In this document: in pieces, positions 1 through 7,123 of the stretch
Position numbering within the stretch: the stretch's first letter is position 1
Layout: each line of letters opens with the position of its first letter
Source: Pseudomonadota bacterium
GTDB lineage: Bacteria > Desulfobacterota > Syntrophia > Syntrophales > UBA5619
Assembly (NCBI GenBank): GCA_018819165.1
Contig: JAHJQP010000055.1
Span: forward strand, 1-10,521
Direction: 5' to 3'
DNA length: 10,521 nucleotides
Translations under genes and position numbers: made by a program
Notes under the pieces: model-generated
The model's database searches: none
The model's input: only the letters and a program-made list of their open reading frames with translations
Told to the model about the DNA's origin: nothing

Positions 1-63
1 TAATAAATTTGGTTACATCATAAAAGAAAAGGCACCATGGGTTTGACGAAAATTAACATCATC

Positions 64-69
64 AGGTGA
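64..69 (+). promoter_or_regulatory. Shine-Dalgarno sequence that sets the sixA start
   Basis: AGGTGA lies 5 bases before the ATG at 75. An upstream in-frame GTG at 66 falls inside this same motif, so it is more likely part of the ribosome binding site than a start codon. The ATG at 75 is therefore preferred. Confidence 0.6.
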
Positions 70-74
70 CTATC

Positions 75-536
75 ATGCCTCTTTATCTTGTGCGACATGG
101 TGAAGCCCATCCAGAGGCCGCTGATCCGGACCGGTCTTTAACGGAAGCAGGGAAGGCAACGGTTCATGCTATGGCAAAAGTGGCTGCCGCATTTAATATT
201 CCGGTCTCACAGATCTTCCACAGCGGTAAAACCAGAGCAAGGCAGACAGCCGAAATCTTCTCCAAATATCTGAAACCATCTGCAGGGGTAACAGAAATCA
301 AAGCAATCAACCCAAATGATGACGTCACAAAAATAGCGCCGGAACTTGATCCAGCACTAAACACCATGCTTGTTGGTCATCTTCCTTTCATGGAGCGGCT
401 TGTCTCCTATTTGATAACCGGATCACCGGATAAATCAATCATCAAATTCCAGACAGGCGGAATCGTCTGCCTTGATCAGAATGCGAAAAACAAATCATGG
501 TATATCAAATGGGCGCTTATGCCAAAGATGGTGTAA
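75..536 (+). CDS. sixA: SixA-type phosphohistidine phosphatase (histidine phosphatase superfamily)
   Basis: A 153-residue cytoplasmic protein, close to the length of E. coli SixA (161). SixA-family enzymes remove phosphate from phosphohistidine, classically on histidine phosphotransfer domains or PTS proteins. Visible motifs: the N-terminal LVRHGEA with nucleophile His8, the TRARQTAE block (residues 53-60) supplying phosphate-binding arginines, and LVGHLPFM with the second catalytic His102. The short, lid-less form is typical of SixA rather than of phosphoglycerate mutases. The ATG at 75 is chosen over the in-frame GTG at 66 because of the AGGTGA at 64-69. It stands alone on the + strand, with no partner kinase in view, and is AT-richer than the genes to its right, so recent acquisition or an operon cut by the left edge is possible. 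The family call is firm; the substrate is unknown. Confidence 0.85.
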   Translation: MPLYLVRHGEAHPEAADPDRSLTEAGKATVHAMAKVAAAFNIPVSQIFHSGKTRARQTAEIFSKYLKPSAGVTEIKAINPNDDVTKIAPELDPALNTMLVGHLPFMERLVSYLITGSPDKSIIKFQTGGIVCLDQNAKNKSWYIKWALMPKMV

Positions 537-553
537 ATGACTGTTAGGCAACA

Positions 554-793
554 TTTGGATGCCTGATCCAGATATTGCGTACGTTCCTGGGAAAAAGAGG
601 CCCGGATGATGTATCTCGCCAGGTTTTCCATGGCCGGTTTGTCATTGGGCGATATGCGGTTGCCGCAGAAGACGTGGAACCCGGAATGACGCCATGACGA
701 GAGCATCCGGATCATTTCCTCGGTGATCTTTTCCTTGGCCAGAAGCATCCTGAATACCTTGTGCCGGACAGTCGCGAGGAATAACAGGGGCAT
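554..793 (-). pseudogene. Remnant of an IS91/IS801-type transposase
   Basis: About 80 residues resemble an internal part of the large transposases of the IS91/IS801 type (Transposase_32-like): a VRHKVFRMLL helix, SSWRHSGFHVFCG (residues 33-45), and the conserved ENLARYIIRASFSQER block (residues 56-71), which holds the tyrosine-containing segment. The N-terminal zinc-finger and HUH parts and the C-terminus are missing. A stop codon (TGA) lies directly upstream of the first ATG, and after ASK at about 554 the similarity ends. The open frame runs on to 476 only as antisense to sixA. No element ends or target duplications are recognisable. It sits between the convergent 3' ends of sixA and ald, where an insertion does little harm. 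Assignment rests on recalled family motifs. It is almost certainly non-functional. Confidence 0.75.
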
Positions 794-838
794 TCAATGT
801 GCTTGCCACGTAAAATGATTAAAAGCTGAGCGAAACGA

Positions 839-1951
839 TTACAGAAGCTTGTCGACCGACGCGAGTATCAGACCGAAGGCGTCTGCGACACCCTTGAAAG
901 TGACCTGACCATTGATCACATTGGCGCCCTTCCTGATCTCCAGATTTTCCTTCATCGCCCTTTTCCACCCCTTGTTGGCGATTTCGACCGCATAGGGGAG
1001 GGTGGAATTGGTCAGGGCCAAGGTGGAGGTTTTGGCGACCGCGCCCGGCATGTTGCCGACGCAGTAATGGATGATGCCGTCGATCGTGTAGATGGGATCC
1101 CTATGGGTCGTCACCCTGGAGGTTTCAAAGCAGCCGCCCTGATCGATAGCCACGTCCACCAGGACCGCCCCCTTCTTCATTGTCTTGAGCATGTCGCGAG
1201 TGACGAGCTTGGGGGCCTTTGCCCCGGGGATGAGGACAGAGCCGACGATGAGATCCGCCTCTCTGATCAGTCTCCGGATCGTAGCCGGCGAGGAGATCAG
1301 TGTGAAGCAATTCTGCGGCATCACGTCATTGAGATAACGGAGTCTATGCAGGCAGGAATCGATCACATACACCCTGGCGCCCAAACCGCACGCCATCCTG
1401 GCTGCCTGCGTTCCGACCGTGCCTGCCCCGATCACCAGCACCGTTGCAGGTTCCACACCGGGCACGCCGCCGAGGAGGACACCCTCTCCGCCGTATTCCA
1501 TCTCCAGATATTTGGCGCCCTCCTGGATCGCCATCCGTCCCGCCACCTCGCTCATGGGGATCAAGAGCGGCAGGGATCCATCGGCCCTCTGGATGGTCTC
1601 ATAGGCGATATCGATGGACTTGCTCTTGATCATCGCCCTGGTTAGAGCCTCGTTCGCAGCCAGATGGAAAAAGGTGAAGACGATCTGATCTTTGCGGATC
1701 AGGTCGTATTCCGAAGGCTGCGGTTCCTTGACGTGCATGACCATGTCGGAGCGGTGATAGATTTCCTTCGCGGTCCTGACGATCTCGGCGCCGGCGGCGA
1801 CATAGGCCTTGTCGTCAAATCCGCTGCCGACCCCGGCGTTCTTCTCAACGAGCAGCGTGTGACCATTGTCCTTCATGATCTCTACGCCGGCCGGCGTCAT
1901 GGATACCCGATATTCTTCGGTTTTGATCTCTTTAAGAATTCCTGTAATCAT
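839..1951 (-). CDS. ald: Alanine dehydrogenase (NAD-dependent)
   Basis: Full-length protein of 370 residues, the usual size. It catalyses L-alanine + NAD+ + water to pyruvate + ammonia + NADH, reversibly, in the cytoplasm. Residues expected for the family are present: Arg15 and Lys75 (VKEPQPSEY) for the substrate, the catalytic His96 (TFFHLAA) and Asp270 (VDVAIDQGG), and a Rossmann loop VIGAGTVG at 173-180 with Asp198 after the second strand, which favours NAD. The C-terminal HYCVGNMPGAV block (295-305) is also typical. The ATG at 1951 has GGGAGGG 7 bases upstream. It lies 72 bases downstream of phnW on the same strand, so cotranscription is likely. Its probable task here is to recycle the alanine made by PhnW to pyruvate. 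No feature suggests damage. Confidence 0.95.
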   Translation of the reverse strand: MITGILKEIKTEEYRVSMTPAGVEIMKDNGHTLLVEKNAGVGSGFDDKAYVAAGAEIVRTAKEIYHRSDMVMHVKEPQPSEYDLIRKDQIVFTFFHLAANEALTRAMIKSKSIDIAYETIQRADGSLPLLIPMSEVAGRMAIQEGAKYLEMEYGGEGVLLGGVPGVEPATVLVIGAGTVGTQAARMACGLGARVYVIDSCLHRLRYLNDVMPQNCFTLISSPATIRRLIREADLIVGSVLIPGAKAPKLVTRDMLKTMKKGAVLVDVAIDQGGCFETSRVTTHRDPIYTIDGIIHYCVGNMPGAVAKTSTLALTNSTLPYAVEIANKGWKRAMKENLEIRKGANVINGQVTFKGVADAFGLILASVDKLL

Positions 1952-1973
1952 TTCGCCGCCCTCCCTGATCCCT

Positions 1974-1990
1974 GATGCGGTCTTCGCATC
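1974..1990 (-). repeat. Small perfect hairpin between phnW and ald
   Basis: GATGCG and CGCATC form a perfect 6-bp inverted repeat around a 5-base loop, just upstream of the ald ribosome binding site. On its left flank is a tandem copy of CCCTGAT (+ strand, 1963-1969 and 1970-1976). There is no T-run after the hairpin in the direction of transcription, so it is not an intrinsic terminator. It could influence ald translation or mRNA processing, but that is inference. Confidence 0.4.
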
Positions 1991-2023
1991 TCTTCAGATG
2001 ATGATCAAGCCGTTCTCCCCGCT

Positions 2024-3148
2024 TCAGTCATTCCAGAACATTGAACTCTCGATGGCTTTCACGAGCCTTTCCATATCGGCGGGATAAACGTCCCCGATAT
2101 TTCCGATCCGGAAGGCGCTGGCCTTGGATACCTTTCCCGGGTAGATCACGAAGCCCTTCGTTTTCAGCATGTCATAAAAGGTCTTGAAGTCGTATTTCCC
2201 GCTTTCCGGGCTGTAGAAAGAGGTGATGAAGTGGCCCTGGTAGGCATCCGGCAGCAGTGTCCGGAATCCGAGTTTCCGCATGCCGTCCACCAGGGTTCTG
2301 TGATTCGCCCGGTACCGCTCGGCCCTCCTGGCGATCCCCCCCTCCTCTTCCAGTTCCTTCAGGGCCTGATAGAAGGCGCGGACGACATGGGTCGGGGAGG
2401 TGTAACGCCACTTTCCCTTGTCGTTTTCCATGGTGTTCCACTGGTCGTACAGATCCAGCGACAGGGATCTGGCCTGCCCCTTGCACTTCATCAGGACCTC
2501 TTTTTTTCCGAGGATGAAACCGAAACCGGGAACGCCCTGGATGCACTTGTTGGCGCTGCTCACGATGAAATCGCAATCGAGAGCCTCGATATTCATGGGG
2601 ATGCCGCCGAAGCTGCTCATCGCGTCCACGATGAAGATCTTACCGTATTTCTTGACGATCTTTCCGATCTTTTCGATGGGATTGAGCATGCCGGTGGTGG
2701 TTTCGGAGTGGACGACGGCGACATGGGTGATCGCCCGGTCCTCTTTGAGCGTCGCATCAAGCTTTTCCAGATCGGGCGGTTCCAATTCCCCGCTGTCGTT
2801 GAAGACGCAATTGATCTTCGCGGTCTTGGCGATCTGCACGATCCTGTCCCCGTAAGCGCCGTTGGGAAGGACCAGCAGTTTGCCGCTTTCAGGGACCGCC
2901 GTGCTGATGATCGATTCCACGGAAAATGTCCCGCTTCCCTGCATGAGGACGCAGGTGTACCGGTCGGTTTTGTCCGTCCCCAGCCTGACCAGCTTTTCCC
3001 TGACCTCCTGCACCAGGTTCTTGTAATCATCATCCCAGGTGCACCAGTCGCGCAGCATCGTCGCCTTCACGCTCTTGGTCGTGGACAGCGGTCCCGGCGT
3101 CAGCAACAGATAGGGATTGTCCGGTAAACTTTTAATATCCACCATCAT
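2024..3148 (-). CDS. phnW: 2-aminoethylphosphonate--pyruvate transaminase
   Basis: A 374-residue PLP enzyme of aminotransferase class V (fold type I), the normal PhnW length. It transfers the amino group of 2-aminoethylphosphonate to pyruvate, giving phosphonoacetaldehyde and L-alanine. PhnW-specific stretches run throughout: LLLTPGPLSTT (15-25), DWCTWDDDY (34-42), MQGSGTFSVE (69-78), HSETTTGMLNP (147-157), DAMSSFGG with PLP-ring Asp175, SSANKCIQG with the PLP-binding Lys201, and the C-terminal YPGKVSKASAFRIGNIG. These separate it from serine or alanine--glyoxylate aminotransferases. Two adjacent ATGs (3148 and 3145) follow GGAGG at 2 and 5 bases; the second may be the true start. It heads a phnW-ald unit. 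No phnX hydrolase, phnY/phnA or phosphonate transporter is in the window, so degradation versus aminoethylphosphonate synthesis cannot be decided here. Confidence 0.92.
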   Translation of the reverse strand: MMVDIKSLPDNPYLLLTPGPLSTTKSVKATMLRDWCTWDDDYKNLVQEVREKLVRLGTDKTDRYTCVLMQGSGTFSVESIISTAVPESGKLLVLPNGAYGDRIVQIAKTAKINCVFNDSGELEPPDLEKLDATLKEDRAITHVAVVHSETTTGMLNPIEKIGKIVKKYGKIFIVDAMSSFGGIPMNIEALDCDFIVSSANKCIQGVPGFGFILGKKEVLMKCKGQARSLSLDLYDQWNTMENDKGKWRYTSPTHVVRAFYQALKELEEEGGIARRAERYRANHRTLVDGMRKLGFRTLLPDAYQGHFITSFYSPESGKYDFKTFYDMLKTKGFVIYPGKVSKASAFRIGNIGDVYPADMERLVKAIESSMFWND

Positions 3149-3227
3149 TTCCTCCGATAGCCTTTATAGTGATGAGTCATCCGGTTTCGACAAGATGCTT
3201 TATTTCAATAATGATTATGATATCAAA

Positions 3228-3253
3228 AGTATACCTTTCTTAATATTAGTCAA
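3228..3253 (-). promoter_or_regulatory. Weak sigma70-like promoter candidate for phnW
   Basis: On the - strand TTGACT (3248-3253) is a near-consensus -35 box. The best -10 boxes downstream are TATACT (3228-3233), at a short 14-base spacing, or the poorer TACTTT at 16. The spacing is not ideal, so an activator-dependent or different promoter is possible. The -35 box sits inside the palindrome at 3244-3260, where a bound regulator would block it. Confidence 0.3.
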
Positions 3254-3260
3254 ACTAATA
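3244..3260. repeat. Perfect 17-bp palindrome, possible operator for phnW-ald
   Basis: TATTAGT and ACTAATA are exact inverted repeats with a 3-base centre (CAA), about 100 bases upstream of the phnW start. The right size for a dimeric repressor or activator site, it overlaps the TTGACT -35-like box on the - strand. The cognate regulator is not in the window. AT-rich sequence makes chance palindromes more likely, so this is a candidate only. Confidence 0.4.
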
Positions 3261-3279
3261 ATAATTATATAATGGATAA

Positions 3280-3292
3280 CAATGATTCATTG
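3280..3292. repeat. Second short palindrome upstream of phnW
   Basis: CAATGA and TCATTG are exact 6-bp inverted repeats around a single T, 19 bases from the first palindrome. Its sequence differs from the first, so the two are not copies of one operator. It may be a second regulator site or chance. Confidence 0.25.
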
Positions 3293-3383
3293 ATTGGGAG
3301 GTTTCTGGGCCATTCGCTCTCGCTCCCGGATGATTCAATAAAAAGGCGGGGATGGATAGCCGAGGTAGGGAAATAGCAATAGA

Positions 3384-4730
3384 TCAGATGATTTCCGCAA
3401 ACAGGTCGTAATCGTCGGCGGCAGTGATCCGGCAGGCAGCCAGCGCGCCCATCTCCGGCGCTCCTCCCCGTAGATGGGTCACCCCGTCGATTTCCGGGGC
3501 CTGGCGCCGGCACCTCCCGACATGGGTGTAACCGGAAAGATCGCCTTTCCCCTCGACGAGGACCTCCTGCCGTGTGCCGATCAGGGTGCGGTTGATCGCG
3601 CGGGAGATCAGGGCCTGCTCCTCCATCAGAACGCCCCGGCGCCGCTCCTTTTCCTTTTCCGAAATCCGTGACGGGAGGGCGCAAGCCTCCGTTCCCTCCT
3701 CCCGGGAGTAGGTAAAGACCCCCAGATTGTCAAAGCGGATTTCCCGAGCGAATGAGAGTAGGTTTTCGAATCTCCGGGGGGTCTCTCCCGGAAAGCCTAC
3801 GATGAGAGAGGTCCTGAGGGCGATATCGGGGACGATCTCTCTCGTTTTTTTGATGACGTTCCGGATCAGCGCGCTGTCCCCCCGTCTGTGCATTGCTCTG
3901 AGGATGGCGTCATCGCCGTGCTGGATGGGAATGTCCAGGTAATGGCAGATTTTCTCTTCCTCCGCCATCGTCTGGAGCAGCTCTTCCGTCAGATGGGCCG
4001 GATAGGTATAGAGGACACGGATCCAGGAAATGCCGCTGACTTTGGCCATCGCCCGGAGAAGGCGGCTCAGCGTCGGCTTTCCTTTCCGGTCCAGTCCGTA
4101 GGCCGTCGTATCCTGGGCGGTGATGATGAGTTCGCGCACGCCCTGTGCGGCGAGGAGTTCCGCCTCCCCCACGACGTGGTCGACGGTCCGGCTTCGGGCC
4201 TTTCCGCGGATGGTGGGGATCGCGCAGTAGGAACAGCGGTTGGAGCACCCGTCGGCGATCTTCAGGTAGGCGCTATGCATCGGGGCGGAGATCAGACGCC
4301 GGTGGCCGGCGCTCATCAGGAATGTCGGTTTACCGATGACGGATCGCTGCCGGCGTGGTCCGGCCTGAAGCAGTTCGTCCAGGTGACGACCCACATGGGG
4401 GATCTCGGCGATGCCGAGAAAGAGATCCACTTCCGGCAATGCCTTCTCCATGCCCTTCCCGTAGCGCTGGGGGAGACATCCGGTCACGATGAGATGGGTG
4501 CAGGGACCCCTGCCGCCCTGCTTCCAGGCCGCCATGCGGAGAATTTCCTCGATAGATTCCTCCTTGGCCGGGAGGATGAAGGCGCAGGTATTGATCAGGA
4601 TGACGGAGGCCTCCTCCGGGCTGGGGGTAACGGCGTACCCCCCGTCGGCCAGGATGGCGGCCATGACTTCGGAATCGACCTGATTCTTGGGACAGCCGAG
4701 GCTGACGATATGGACCTTCTGTTCATGCAT
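3384..4730 (-). CDS. rimO: Ribosomal protein uS12 methylthiotransferase RimO
   Basis: A radical-SAM enzyme of the methylthiotransferase family that adds a methylthio group to the conserved aspartate of ribosomal protein S12. From the ATG at 4730 it has 448 residues (E. coli 441). Seen in order: an N-terminal domain with three cluster cysteines (VSLGCPKN Cys13, NTCAF Cys49, VTGC Cys85), the radical-SAM motif CSNRCSYC (Cys162, 166, 169), the SAM-domain strand SLIVGFPGET, and a C-terminal TRAM-like domain from about residue 385. VSLGCPKNQVDSE and GCSNRCSYCAIP point to RimO rather than MiaB. The frame is open back to a GTG at 4769, but AGGGG directly abuts that codon, and a start 10 residues before LGCPKN fits the family; a TTG at 4739 is a further option. 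It is the last gene of the plsC-uppP-ftsK-rimO run, 61 bases after ftsK. Confidence 0.93.
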   Translation of the reverse strand: MHEQKVHIVSLGCPKNQVDSEVMAAILADGGYAVTPSPEEASVILINTCAFILPAKEESIEEILRMAAWKQGGRGPCTHLIVTGCLPQRYGKGMEKALPEVDLFLGIAEIPHVGRHLDELLQAGPRRQRSVIGKPTFLMSAGHRRLISAPMHSAYLKIADGCSNRCSYCAIPTIRGKARSRTVDHVVGEAELLAAQGVRELIITAQDTTAYGLDRKGKPTLSRLLRAMAKVSGISWIRVLYTYPAHLTEELLQTMAEEEKICHYLDIPIQHGDDAILRAMHRRGDSALIRNVIKKTREIVPDIALRTSLIVGFPGETPRRFENLLSFAREIRFDNLGVFTYSREEGTEACALPSRISEKEKERRRGVLMEEQALISRAINRTLIGTRQEVLVEGKGDLSGYTHVGRCRRQAPEIDGVTHLRGGAPEMGALAACRITAADDYDLFAEII

Positions 4731-4791
4731 CTTCAACAAATCATTTTCCCGGGGATGATGGAGCTGCACCCCCTGCTACGCATTCAGCTCA

Positions 4792-7086
4792 TCATCGCGG
4801 CAGTTTCTGCGCGAGCACTTTCCTGGGCTTGGCGCCGTCCGAAGGGCCGACAATGCCCTCCGCCTCCATCCGCTCGATGATCCGGGCCGCCCTGTTGTAC
4901 CCGATTTTCATGTACCTCTGGACAAGGGAAATCGAGGCCTGTCCCAGATCCGTCACGAGTTGGACGGCCTCATCGTACTTCTCGTCAAAATCCTCGTCAG
5001 GCCTGTCCTCACTGGCTGTATCCGGTTCATACTCCGCGATCGACTCGTCGTAAGCCGGTTTCCCCTGTTTTTTCACGAAATCGACGATTCGCTCGATCTC
5101 CCTGTCCGAGACATAGGCGCCGTGAATCCTCGTCAGTGCCGAGCTTCCGGGCGGGATGAAGAGCATGTCTCCGGACCCCAGAAGTTTTTCCGCGCCAAGC
5201 TGATCGAGGATGGTCCGGGAGTCCACCTTGGATGAGACTTTGAAGGAGATCCGGATAGGGAAGTTGGCCTTGATGATCCCCGTGATGACATCCACCGAGG
5301 GCCGCTGCGTCGCCAGGATCAGGTGGATTCCGGCGGCTCTGGACATCTGGGCCAGGCGGGTCAGCGATTCCTCCACATTCCTCTGGGCGACCATCATCAG
5401 ATCGGCGAGCTCGTCGATGATGATGACGATGTAGGGAAGCCTCTCCGGAAGCGGTTCCTTCTTTTCCCTGCCGTCCTCAGGCCCTTTCTTCACTCCCGGG
5501 GCGGTCGGAGCGACATCTCCTCCTGCCGCCGCTGCCCGCTCCTTTTCGGTTTTTTCGTCGTCCGCCGGATTCGCGGCCTCCGGTGCATCCGGTTGCCCGC
5601 CCCGGAACTCGTTGTAGGCTTCGATGCTCTTTACCCCCACCTCGCTGATGATCCGGTAACGGCGCTCCATCTCCTCCACGGCCCAGCGGAGGACAAGGGC
5701 GGCTTTCTTCGGATCGACGACGACCGGATGAAGGAGATGCGGGATTCCCTCATAACCGGAAAGTTCGAGTCTCTTGGGGTCGATCATGAGGAATTTGGCC
5801 TCATCCGGCGGGGTCTTGAAGAGGATGCTGCAGATCATGGCGTTGAGGGAGACGCTTTTTCCGGAGCCTGTAGTCCCGGCGATCAGGAGATGGGGCATCC
5901 GGATAAGATCGGTGATGACCGGGGCGCCCACGATGTCTTCCCCGAGGACGATGGGCAGCCGGCAGGGCGATTCCCTGAACGCTGCGTTGTCCAGGACGTT
6001 CCGCAGGCGCACCGGTTCGCGTTCCTGGTTGGGTATTTCGATTCCGATCGTCCCCTGGCCCGGGATGGGGGCGATGATCCGGATGCTCGGGGCGCGGAGG
6101 GCCAGCGCCAGGTCGTCGGAAAGATTGGTGATCTTGTTGATCTTGACTCCCGGCGCCGGTTCGAGCTCATACGTGGTGATGACCGGCCCCGGTTTTACCT
6201 CCACCACCTTTCCCTCAACGCCGAAGTCGGAGAGTTTTTTCTCGAGAATCCGGGAATTGGCGATGAGGTTTTCCCGTTTGATCCGGGTATCCTTCCGCTC
6301 CACGCGGTCAAGCAGGGTCAGCGGCGGTAGCTGGAATTTTCCGCTCACCCGGCTTGCAAAGTCAAAACGGGTCTGCTCTGCCTTCTTCAGCTTTTCCTTA
6401 AGGGTCTCCTGCCTTGACTCCTCGATGATCGGTGTGGGAATGGCGGCCTGTCTGCTCACGGCGGGGGCCTCCCGCTTTTTCCCGAACCTCTCCCGGCAGC
6501 TGTCGAGGAAAGATTTTCCCATTCTTGACGCTGCTGATGCCATTGCAACCAATCTTCCGGCGAATCGGACGACTGAAAAATCGAACATGACCATCAGCGC
6601 GATGATGAGGACCAGGGCGAGTACGATCAGGGACCCGGTCAGGCGCAGGTAGGCATCGAGGATTCGTGCCGTGAATGCTCCCAGAAGACCGCCTGAGCTC
6701 AGGGAAATGTCGTAGATCTTAATATCTCCGATGAGCAGAGCAAACAGACTGGAGGTGGCGAAGACCAGGCCGGCGAGGCCCGCCGCCGCGGCCGCCCCGA
6801 TCCGGAACAGGGGATCGCGGAAATACCGGAGGGCGGCGACCATGAGCAAAACCGGCAGCCAGAGGATTCCGATCCCGAGGATCCAGATCAGGGTATCGGC
6901 CGTGTAGGATCCGACGGTGCCGATAAGATTATGGATGGGGATTGTTTCCCAAGGGCTGTAAGATTTTCTCAGAGAGGGATCGAGGGGATGATAGGAGAGA
7001 AGGGCGAGCAGAAGGAAAAGGGCGAGGGCAAGACAGCTCACCCCGGCGATCTCGGATGTCCTTTTACGGGAAGGATTCTGATTCAT
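4792..7086 (-). CDS. ftsK: DNA translocase FtsK (SpoIIIE/FtsK family)
   Basis: A 764-residue septal, membrane-anchored ATPase that pumps DNA during chromosome dimer resolution and segregation. Four or five hydrophobic segments occupy about residues 12-32, 63-86, 95-119 and 150-170. A short charged linker follows (190-250), then the alpha/beta motor with Walker A GTTGSGKS (404-411) and Walker B IIIDELAD (555-562), and the gamma winged helix (about 703-764), which reads KOPS-type sites in the family and contains GQASISLVQRYMKIGYNRAARI. The linker is short, as in SpoIIIE-like members. Unusual is a low-complexity, charged, Ala/Pro/Glu-rich insertion of about 50 residues (495-547) between the helix before YNEF and Walker B. 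The ATG at 7086 has a weak GAGAAG ribosome site. It follows uppP by 37 bases; a small AACCGG/CCGGTT stem lies in that gap and is not followed by T's. Confidence 0.95.
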   Translation of the reverse strand: MNQNPSRKRTSEIAGVSCLALALFLLLALLSYHPLDPSLRKSYSPWETIPIHNLIGTVGSYTADTLIWILGIGILWLPVLLMVAALRYFRDPLFRIGAAAAAGLAGLVFATSSLFALLIGDIKIYDISLSSGGLLGAFTARILDAYLRLTGSLIVLALVLIIALMVMFDFSVVRFAGRLVAMASAASRMGKSFLDSCRERFGKKREAPAVSRQAAIPTPIIEESRQETLKEKLKKAEQTRFDFASRVSGKFQLPPLTLLDRVERKDTRIKRENLIANSRILEKKLSDFGVEGKVVEVKPGPVITTYELEPAPGVKINKITNLSDDLALALRAPSIRIIAPIPGQGTIGIEIPNQEREPVRLRNVLDNAAFRESPCRLPIVLGEDIVGAPVITDLIRMPHLLIAGTTGSGKSVSLNAMICSILFKTPPDEAKFLMIDPKRLELSGYEGIPHLLHPVVVDPKKAALVLRWAVEEMERRYRIISEVGVKSIEAYNEFRGGQPDAPEAANPADDEKTEKERAAAAGGDVAPTAPGVKKGPEDGREKKEPLPERLPYIVIIIDELADLMMVAQRNVEESLTRLAQMSRAAGIHLILATQRPSVDVITGIIKANFPIRISFKVSSKVDSRTILDQLGAEKLLGSGDMLFIPPGSSALTRIHGAYVSDREIERIVDFVKKQGKPAYDESIAEYEPDTASEDRPDEDFDEKYDEAVQLVTDLGQASISLVQRYMKIGYNRAARIIERMEAEGIVGPSDGAKPRKVLAQKLPR

Positions 7087-7123
7087 CTTCTCAGCATAAC
7101 CGGCGTTTCCCCGGTTTCCCCCT

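Larger units (their letters stand above)
3149..3383 (-). other. AT-rich control region upstream of phnW
   Basis: This 235-base gap holds no convincing gene. The part next to phnW (about 3180-3295) is strikingly AT-rich against its surroundings and carries two inverted repeats, listed separately, plus a palindromic ATTATATAAT at 3264-3273 that offers a -10-like TATAAT on both strands. The part next to rimO (about 3300-3383) is GC-richer and shows no clear rho-independent terminator for the rimO transcript. The region probably drives phnW-ald. Confidence 0.5.

Noticed and set aside
43..75. TTGACG as a -35 box for sixA
   Set aside because: No acceptable -10 box at a 15-19 base spacing before the start codon.
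550..574. AGGCA/TGCCT stem after sixA as a terminator
   Set aside because: Five-base stem with a long loop and no T-run on +; it also overlaps the end of the transposase remnant.
2231..3127. A 298-codon open frame on + across phnW
   Set aside because: Antisense shadow of a clearly recognised gene in GC-rich DNA; no known domain.
3265..3684. A 139-codon open frame on - overlapping the rimO 3' end
   Set aside because: Out-of-frame reading of the RimO TRAM region, rich in Arg, Gly and Pro, with no domain.
5323..6330. A 335-codon open frame on + across ftsK
   Set aside because: Shadow of the FtsK reading frame, biased composition, no recognisable motif.
7087..7123. AACCGG/CCGGTT stem between uppP and ftsK as a terminator
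   Set aside because: Not followed by T's on the - strand, and it lies inside an otherwise continuous gene run.
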